A stretch of 64,000 nucleotides of DNA from NCBI GenBank assembly GCA_950295325.1, contig OX485805.1:8000501-8064500 (forward strand), written 5' to 3'. This DNA comes from Polytrichum commune (lineage: Eukaryota; Streptophyta; Polytrichopsida; Polytrichales; Polytrichaceae). A program made the translations under genes and the position numbers. Each line of letters opens with the position of its first letter. Position 1 is the stretch's first letter. Below are positions 56,666 through 64,000 of this stretch, piece by piece. A model generated the notes under the pieces. It made no database searches, was not told where the DNA came from, and saw only the letters and a program-made list of their open reading frames with translations.

Positions 56666-59600
56666 ATGGAGCGCGCCATGTACGAGAGGCCGGAGAAACG
56701 CGCGCGCCTCACATTGCTGGAAGACAGTGATCCTCGAATTGATGTCTTTGATGAGGTTCTTTGGTTACTTCCCTCTCACTCACTGGCATGTACCACCCAA
56801 TGTAGCAGATGAGAAAATTGGCTTGAGGAATTGGGAGTATTAGTGGTTACAGTAACCCTAGACTTGTGAATATCGTCACAAGAACCTGCTACGCATTGAT
56901 CTCAAATGGAAGACAGTCTTTAACGACATCACTGCCTCAATATTATCAACCAGAAACATCACATTCTGATCCATCAGGGTCATGACTTAGCTGTCACGTC
57001 TCTTATGTCTCTGTCTCTAAGTTAGGGTTTACTAATTGCGATGGCAGCATACACTTTCGTGTGGATCTTGTGACAATCACTTGTTTGCAAAAATTTCTGA
57101 CCGATGTTTTGGAACATATTTTATTAAAGCAATTGTGTGATTTGGGTTGGGTGATGTAGGGGCACCAGGTAGCAGTGAATAGTGGGCAGTACGAGCAGCT
57201 GGGACTAGGAAGGGGAGTACCACCAGCAGCAATAGGGAACAGTCCAGATTTCTACAATTACAATGGCAGGGTAGCCTCCCCAGCATGGCGGGACGATGAT
57301 AAAGATGGGCACTACATGTTTGAGCTGGGAGAGAATATAACACCACGCTGTAATCACACCTTTAACCCTGGTCGTAGTGTCCGTCCGTACGCACGGTTTA
57401 GCCTTCATAACTATCCACTTGCTCCTGCCTGATGTTGCTATTGGAGGCGCAGATTCTTGAGAGAGAGACTTTAGTCGCCTTGCGAAAAATAAAGGCTGGC
57501 TTCTTCAGAGGTTTTAATACCTGATCACGTGGTGTCGTGGTGCCTGTGGTTGGGTTTTTGTGATCCGCAGACAAAATCATCAGCAAAATGGGGGAAGGTG
57601 TGTTCCTTTATCTTAAACATTACTAATTGGAAGTGTACACATATTCCTTTGTTTTAGGTCTTAAGTCTAGGGCACTAAAATTCTGGGCACCTTCCTTTTA
57701 GAAGATGCTTAATTATTGAAGCAGTTTCCCACAGACTCCTTTCCAGTGTGGGATGTAACAGTAGTTGGTGGGTTTTGCAGGAACTTTTGGTAGGGTGTTG
57801 GAGTGCTGGGATAGGGAGAATCAGGAATATGTGGCTATCAAGGTCATACGCAATGTTCAGAAGTACCGGGATGCTGCCATGATTGAGATCGACGTTCTTC
57901 GCACGCTTGCCAAAAATGACAAGACTGGCATACGGTCTGTTTTCTTGTCCTGGTTCCTTGATTGAGGAAATGTTTCAGGTTGAAGTGCAGTGTTTGCTAC
58001 GTGTTTGCTATGTGCTTGCTTTGCATCATTTGGTATCTTGCACCTGAAGCATGAACACTGTGTACATTAGGTCCATCTAGGTTACTAAGATAGACAACGT
58101 GGAGACTGTGTATGTTCAGCATTCCAGTTAGACTTAATTGGTGCATCTCACAATCCTGTAGCTGTGTGTTTTATTCAGCATACATTTTGGGTTACTATTG
58201 CTGTTTTTCTGTTTATGAAACAACTCCTGTCATCTCCTTGTGTATTGATAAGTCCTGTGTGGTGGGCAGTCGATGTGTGCAGCTCAAGACATGGTTCGAC
58301 TACAGAAACCATGTGTGTATTGTAAGTGACTTATCACCATCAACAAACCATGGCCTTTCCCTTCCAAGCAAATTCAGTTTTGCTTTGGGTCCTGCATTTT
58401 AACAAGAATTTGTATATTGCACGATGTGACTGTGTCATCCATGTCAGCAGGAAAAGTCCTCTTATGCTTGGATGTGTATAGCTCTAAAGAGTTTACCATC
58501 TTTACGTATGGATTCTGACCTTGGAGTTATGAAAGCTATGATATTCATAATGAATGCTGGAGATCATTGCTCTTGCAATATATATGAACAGTGTGTTTGA
58601 TAAGGGAATTTTCTGTGTGACTGTTTGATGGTTTCAGCATTTTGTTCAGGTTGATTTTAGGTGATTCCTTCTGATTTTTATTTGGAATCGCCACTTATGC
58701 AATTTAAAGTTCTCCCTCCTGCTTATTTGCAAAGTTGTCAAACATGCAGGTCTGTGAACGGCTAGGGCCAAGCTTGTATGACTTTCTACGGAAGAACAAC
58801 TACCGACCATTCTCCGTTGATCTTGTCCGTGATTTTGGTCGTCAACTTCTGGAATCTGTAGCTTGTGAGTTTCTCATTGACTTTCTACTTGTATAAGTAG
58901 TGGATTATTGAGAAAGCTATCTCATGTCAACTCATCTTGATGCTGCACCATAACGCTCAAGAATATGGTTCTATCTATAGGATTTTGAATATTACTTTTG
59001 GGAAAGGAATATCAATCCCCATCCATTGATGACTCAGCATTTCTACATGGTTTTGGTCATCCATCCAGACTGGGTGAGGTTAACTGATGTATGACCAAAG
59101 TTATTCTGGCATGTGATACTTTTGACCAAAGTAGCACTCAAATTAGATTGGTTGAGCATTATGACTATGCAACAATTTGGGATGGTTCTGTATCACAGGT
59201 TTCTTGGCCTTCAGTTTTTTTAAATGATAGCCTTGTGAGTTGCAGACATGCATGAGCTTACACTCATTCACACGGACCTGAAGCCAGAGAACATTCTCTT
59301 GGTTTCCTCTGAATACATGAAGATGCCTGACTACAAGGTCAGTAAGATCTACTAGAGTGTTGCTGTTTATGTTTTTGATGTCACTGGCATATTAGCATGA
59401 AAGTGTAGTTTCACTCTAAGATCTGTAGCAGCTGTACATTTGATTTGTTAGGGGATCCAAATTGGCCAAAAGCTTAAATTGCAGTTAGTTTCTGGAACTA
59501 TTTGTCCTGTCTAATTGTGGACATTTTTGCTTATTGCTCTTTTGCTTTTGTTTTTTCCCTTGAACCACAACAACACAAGGTTGTAGATGTCAATTCAAAG

Positions 59601-61767
59601 ATGTGTTGTATGGTGTAAAGACTTAATTTGGAGTTGATGTAGGTGAGACATGAATTTTAGGCTACTTCTACATAGCTGGAAAGTATAGCAAATACACTGA
59701 TATCACCTATTAGTGTGGTTTATCATTTGGAGTTCTGATTGGTAAAAAGTAACACGCAGTAAAAAGTTATAGCAATGTGTAAGTCCAAGTGGTAATCTAC
59801 ACTAGTAGGTGATATTGGTGTACTTACAGAAAATTACTTGATAACCATGTACTTAAACAATGACTGGAAATTCATCTTTTTTTAAAATCTTCTGATATGC
59901 GAGTTAAATGGTTAAAGGTATTGAGGTTTTATAACTTGGAGAATAGAAAATGTTATCTGGGGGGAACCTTGTTCTTTTCCTAAATCGCAAATTTGTTACA
60001 AAGGAAAAGAATTTAGAGATTTGAACACCTATGAGGTGGTAAATAACTTCAATAGCTCCATTTGTAAAAACAATCAAATGCAATCAGACCTTTCTGAACC
60101 TCTTTACAGTGACAAAATAAAAATAAAAATGGGCAACCCACTTTGGGTTTATTAATCAATAAGAAATAATGAGCTGTTTAAGATTTGTGGTTAACTTCTC
60201 ACTGTAATATATTTTGTGATGGAATATACCAATGGTGATGCGTTATTTGTACATAGGTGAATAGGTGAATATTCTGTATTACAGTATGGAGCTCTGTTTC
60301 TGAGTTGATGTTAGTTGCCAGAGCTAGAGTTAATAGTGACTTAGGTGGCTCATTGTAATAGTGTAAATATCTCTGGCACTTTTTGTTCTTGTTCTGGGCT
60401 GTAGTGCTTTGAAATTATGCACATGCAGGCTGACTTCTACCAACAGATGCATGCTGAACAATATAGGCTCTCAGCCTGAACCTTGATGTGTCACACGTCG
60501 CTACCAAAGCTTTTGAGATGTTGGCTTATCCATAGTTGGTAGTTGTCATTTTTTTTATTCTTGGTGACTTTATTTGATATTATGCACTTGTGGGCAATGG
60601 CTACTGTTACAGGCCTCGAATACAGGCAAGCATTTCAAGAGAGTACCAAAAACAAGTGAGATCAAATTGATTGATTTTGGGAGCGCCACTTTTGACAGTC
60701 ATTACCACTGTTCAGTGGTCTCTACTCGGCACTATCGTGCTCCAGAGGTCATTCTAGGTAAATTACAACCATGTCAATACCTTTAAAGTTTTGGTTCTTT
60801 GCTTCAGGATAAGTGTTAATTTTATTTCTCAATTGGTGGGTTTTTGGTTGCTAATTCCGGTAGGGTGGACACTCATGAGAATAACTTGTGTTTCCAGGGT
60901 TAGGGTGGACATACCCGTGTGATATATGGAGCGTGGGTTGCATACTTGTAGAATTGTGCTCGGTATGTGACATATCTGCTGTATCAAGAGCTGCAAATAC
61001 CCTCGTACCTGCCATAAGTCTTGATTATGATCCTTGGTTTCAATTTATTCAGGCCATTCTTGTCTTTGCAATTTCATGTCTCTTTTTCATTCTGCTATTC
61101 CAGCACTTCATGTCCATATATTTTCCCTACTTCTTTTGATTGTTATGATGCTATTGCAGGGGGATGCATTATTCCAGACACATGAGAATCTGGAGCACTT
61201 GGCCATGATGGAGCGAGTGCTAGGCCCCATTCCTATCCACATGATAAAGAAAGCCGAGTATGTACTATTTTTCAGCATATCTTTAACGTGAAAATAATAC
61301 ATCTAAGTTGTGAATGAATGCATAGTACTCCTGTATATTGTATCTATATTATAAGATTATGGATCGACTCTATACTGACTGTTGTTATTGCATATTTGGG
61401 CAGCCGGCGATTAGAGAAATATTTTAGACATGGACGAGAGTTGAACTGGCCAGAGGGGGCGGTCTCAAGGGAGAGTATTAGAGCAGTTCGAAGGTTACCA
61501 CGGTTAAGGGTACGATCTCTCACAGCTGCATTTACTCCACTATAAACTTGGCAATTTTGATCATCTACCTTTTTTGTGGTATTTATCCTCCTAAGTGAGA
61601 CTGCATGATTGTGTATGCAGAACCTGATAATGCAACACGTGGATCACTCTGGGGGGCTTCTTATTGATTTGCTACAAGGATTGCTAAAGTTTGAACCTTC
61701 AGAAAGATTTACACCCAGGGAGGCATTGAAGCACCCCTTTTTCAAAGAGAACAGCCGGCGCTTGTAA
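56666..61767 (+). CDS. AFC: AFC-type LAMMER (CLK) dual-specificity kinase
   Basis: Twelve inferred exons: 56666-56755, 57160-57349, 57571-57597 (27-bp microexon), 57781-57934, 58270-58321, 58750-58864, 59246-59337, 60613-60757, 60898-60962, 61160-61257, 61404-61509 and 61621-61767 (1281 nt, 426 aa, equal in size to Arabidopsis AFC2). All phases agree. The N-terminus ([20 protein letters not shown]) is short and basic. Kinase features: glycine loop [16 protein letters not shown] lysine, catalytic loop [14 protein letters not shown] (LIDFGSATF), [13 protein letters not shown] and the family signature [20 protein letters not shown] kinases phosphorylate SR splicing factors in the nucleus. The fourth exon boundary gives GIRRCVQ, one residue more than usual, so that junction may be off by a codon. 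The gene ends with a canonical lobe ([20 protein letters not shown]). Confidence 0.95.
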
Positions 61768-62852
61768 TGCAAAGCAAGCAAGCTGTCTTTTAAGATGTCC
61801 ACCGGGGTGCTGGGTTTCCATATACTGGATTGATGCGTAAAGTAACAATAACACACATGCTCGGAAGATTTGCCATATCTATACAGAAACGGCTGCATTT
61901 TTAATCTATGCCAGTATAGCTGAGTAAAGAGAGGTGTCTACTTCCCAAATGGGGAGTGTAGAGTGAAAAAACGATACGATACCACCTGCTGCAGGAAAAA
62001 GTGTAGTGTCGACCTTGTGTAGGAATACACACACCACTACAACAAGATTTCTCGTTTGTGTGCGCACCATTCTTTCCATCTGCAACGTTAAAGTGGGTGT
62101 TGCAAGATGGGTGTACTTTGTAGCTGTAGTTCTCAATCGCCATGCGACTTGATCAAGCTGCAGCCGTAGGGTTATAAAATTTTGAAATCTTTACCACTGA
62201 AGCAAAAAAGCTTTCTTTGTAACATGACCTCCACAGTAATGAACCAGCGACAATAGCTTCCTCTTCTATCATGTGCTTCTCACTATCTTGCATTTGTTTA
62301 TATATCTTTGGTCAGTAGTGGTGGTCCGAAATTCTGGCAGACTTCCCTTGGATGTCATATCACAAGTTTTCTTTGAATTGTAGATTTCTTATAGGAGAAA
62401 AGTTTCTATCTTGAGTTGTCAAATAGGGTTTCAATTGTTGAGTTTCCTTGTCAAATAGGTCCCCCATAATCACATTGACCAACGAGGCTTGAATAGTTAG
62501 CATTTTTTGATCATGTAGTCCAATCTTGATTCAACAAGTTTTTCTTGATCTCTATTCTTAGATCCGCTCTTAACCACATGCCACTCAAATACAGGTGTCC
62601 AGATTATTGTTGTGTTGGAATTAGGCACATCCACCTTACATGGTAATAGTTGGACTACAATCTGTACTGGCCATGCAACAGCAATTTAATATTCTCACCC
62701 AATTGTCATACATAATTAAGGCTCATGACACCTTGGTTCATGTGGTTCTTAAGACATACTTGGTAAAGCTATAAGAGACCAGCTGTGGGGTAGGAAAAGA
62801 CTAGGAGGGGACTATATTATATTATAGAAAACTTGCATTGCAAATGACTACA
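61768..62852. other. 3' flank of the AFC gene and intergenic
   Basis: The first few hundred bases are probably 3' UTR. 62445-62640 is a member of the dispersed repeat family also at 45166-45500. No gene is recognised. Confidence 0.5.
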
Positions 62853-63035
62853 CTGATTATCCCAATTAGTGCATGTGGTAATAATACCTTAAACATGCAC
62901 TAACTTGCAAAGACTCAAAATTAGTGAGGGTTAAATTTGTTATCAAGTGATACTAAATTCATGAATGCATGCTCATTTACCATAGATTTCAAGAATATTA
63001 GTGCGTGTTCTAAGGTGTTTGTAGTGTGATTTAAA
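62853..63035. mobile_element. GATTATC-ended element fragment, second copy
   Basis: It starts GATTATCCCAATTAGTGCAT and matches 46827-46997 inverted, including CATGCTCATTTACCAT and TGTTCTAAGGTGTTTGTAG. The opposite end was not found. Confidence 0.5.
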
Positions 63036-63170
63036 AAAAAATTATATGTAACACATGCTTGTGAGTGAATACTGCTAGGATGAATAATGCCGCTACTAAA
63101 TTCGTAAACCATAGACAAGGTTTTTGCTTGTGTCGCATAGCAAGTCATTTACTTTGTTATGTAAAATTAG

Positions 63171-63415
63171 GGGGATTATTAATTTGACCACACATTGCTT
63201 AAAACAACCACAAAAGATACATTGTGTGGTCACATCGCCTGTCAAAATACGAACAATCGTAGTCGTAAGTTAAAATGTCAAGAAGAAGAAGCAAAGTTGA
63301 TACCTTACTGCTCATGTTATGTGAGATGAAAAATCTAAATTTGACAGATCATGTGACCGCGGGATGTGTCTTTGTGGTCATTTTAACAAATTACGTGGTC
63401 GATTTAACAATCTCT
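63171..63415. mobile_element. MITE with AACAACCA inverted ends, copy 2
   Basis: Related along its length to 54821-55073 (shared GACCACACATT, AAAACAACCA, GTCAAAAT and GATCATGTGACC-like segments), with inverted ends (ATTAATTTGACCACACATTG against the inverse of ACGTGGTCGATTTAACAAT). Confidence 0.7.
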
Positions 63416-64000
63416 TCATAGCAAAGTAGATCTTCAAAGGAGGATGTTGATTTTCAGAATTTTGTCATCTCACTTAGAGAACCATACATCTATCTTAATT
63501 TCCAAGTTGATGTTTGAAGAAATGAAATCTAGAAAATTGAGAGTCAATACTCCAGATCTTCATTTCTCATTATGAAATACAGATTTTACTAAGAATTGGA
63601 TTGAGTGAATTCTCAGAATATTTCACCTTATACTGAATTTCCATCAGTTTGCATTCAAAGGCTTTTCCGTGATGAACACTGCCTATAATCGTGTACAGTC
63701 CTACCTCTTTAATATAGCTCGTTTGGGAAACGAGAAAACCGTTGTATAATCGAGGTGTCACACATTCAATAATATGACAAATTGGACCTCTTTGTCATAT
63801 GAATGAGGTACTTTGTGAGAATACACATTAGATATTTTGTCACATACACAAAATAAATATTTTTTCAAATATCTTACAAATACGTAAATTTCTCTCATGA
63901 TAATCTATGTGGACTCGAGAAGGAATTCTTAGTTTGTTGATGTTGCACTTTAGTTAAGCAACATATATTATCTTATTGGGCTTCTCCGATATGGTCTGTA
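63416..64000. other. Intergenic, AT-rich
   Basis: No feature is recognised. The last bases include TTGGGCTTCTCCG, which resembles the hairpin arm inside MITE 1, but the window ends before this can be judged. Confidence 0.4.

Noticed and set aside
1-64000. CRISPR array, operon or bacterial-type features
   Set aside because: Intron-rich plant genes throughout; the only regular repeats are microsatellites and intronic or flanking tandem repeats.
1-64000. LTR retrotransposon or old virus copy
   Set aside because: No reverse transcriptase, integrase or gag motif and no pair of long direct terminal repeats was seen; the repeats found are inverted-end DNA elements or local tandems.

Overview
The window is nuclear DNA of a land plant. 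It has genes with many short exons and GT-AG introns, a nuclear-encoded chloroplast ATP synthase gamma subunit, a TOC64-type amidase, an AFC/LAMMER kinase, and long AT-rich stretches filled with miniature transposons. A LysM plus M23 peptidase gene, a type associated with plants that keep plastid peptidoglycan, points to a bryophyte or other non-flowering lineage rather than an angiosperm. I cannot name the species.

Layout. 1-18743 is a tandem segmental duplication with a period of about 11.4 kb. Unit A (1-10046) carries the 3' nine exons of a LysM/M23 gene (1-3064, plus strand), about 4.8 kb of non-coding DNA, and an unrecognised Cys/Pro-rich protein with an internal repeat (minus strand, 7900-8778). 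Unit B repeats this (10717-18743). It has lost all catalytic M23 exons and part of a linker exon, and has gained a SINE-like insert, but it keeps an intact second copy of the orphan gene (16639-17460). 18744-21900 is intergenic with small inverted-repeat elements. 21916-25724 is a decayed pogo/Tigger-Jerky element whose transposase has four in-frame stops and a frameshift. 27295-31729 is a 12-exon TOC64-like gene (membrane anchor, amidase with an intact Lys-Ser-Ser triad, eroded TPR), followed by a broken duplicate of its TPR exons (33650-34740). 38778-41017 is the two-exon ATP synthase gamma gene, whose intron holds four tandem copies of a roughly 200-bp unit. 42000-55200 is gene-poor and packed with MITEs: two PIF/Harbinger-type elements with 3-bp target duplications, a Stowaway-like element, and CACTA-like and other inverted-repeat families. 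56666-61767 is a 12-exon LAMMER kinase gene.

The genes do not form a pathway. Three of them (LysM/M23, TOC64-like, ATP synthase gamma) are plausibly plastid-related by family, but nothing in the sequence shows a functional cluster. All exon boundaries were placed by eye from GT-AG sites, reading phase and family conservation. The strongest candidates for something undescribed are the duplicated orphan protein family and the TOC64-like protein that combines an anchor, a complete amidase triad and a degraded chaperone clamp.
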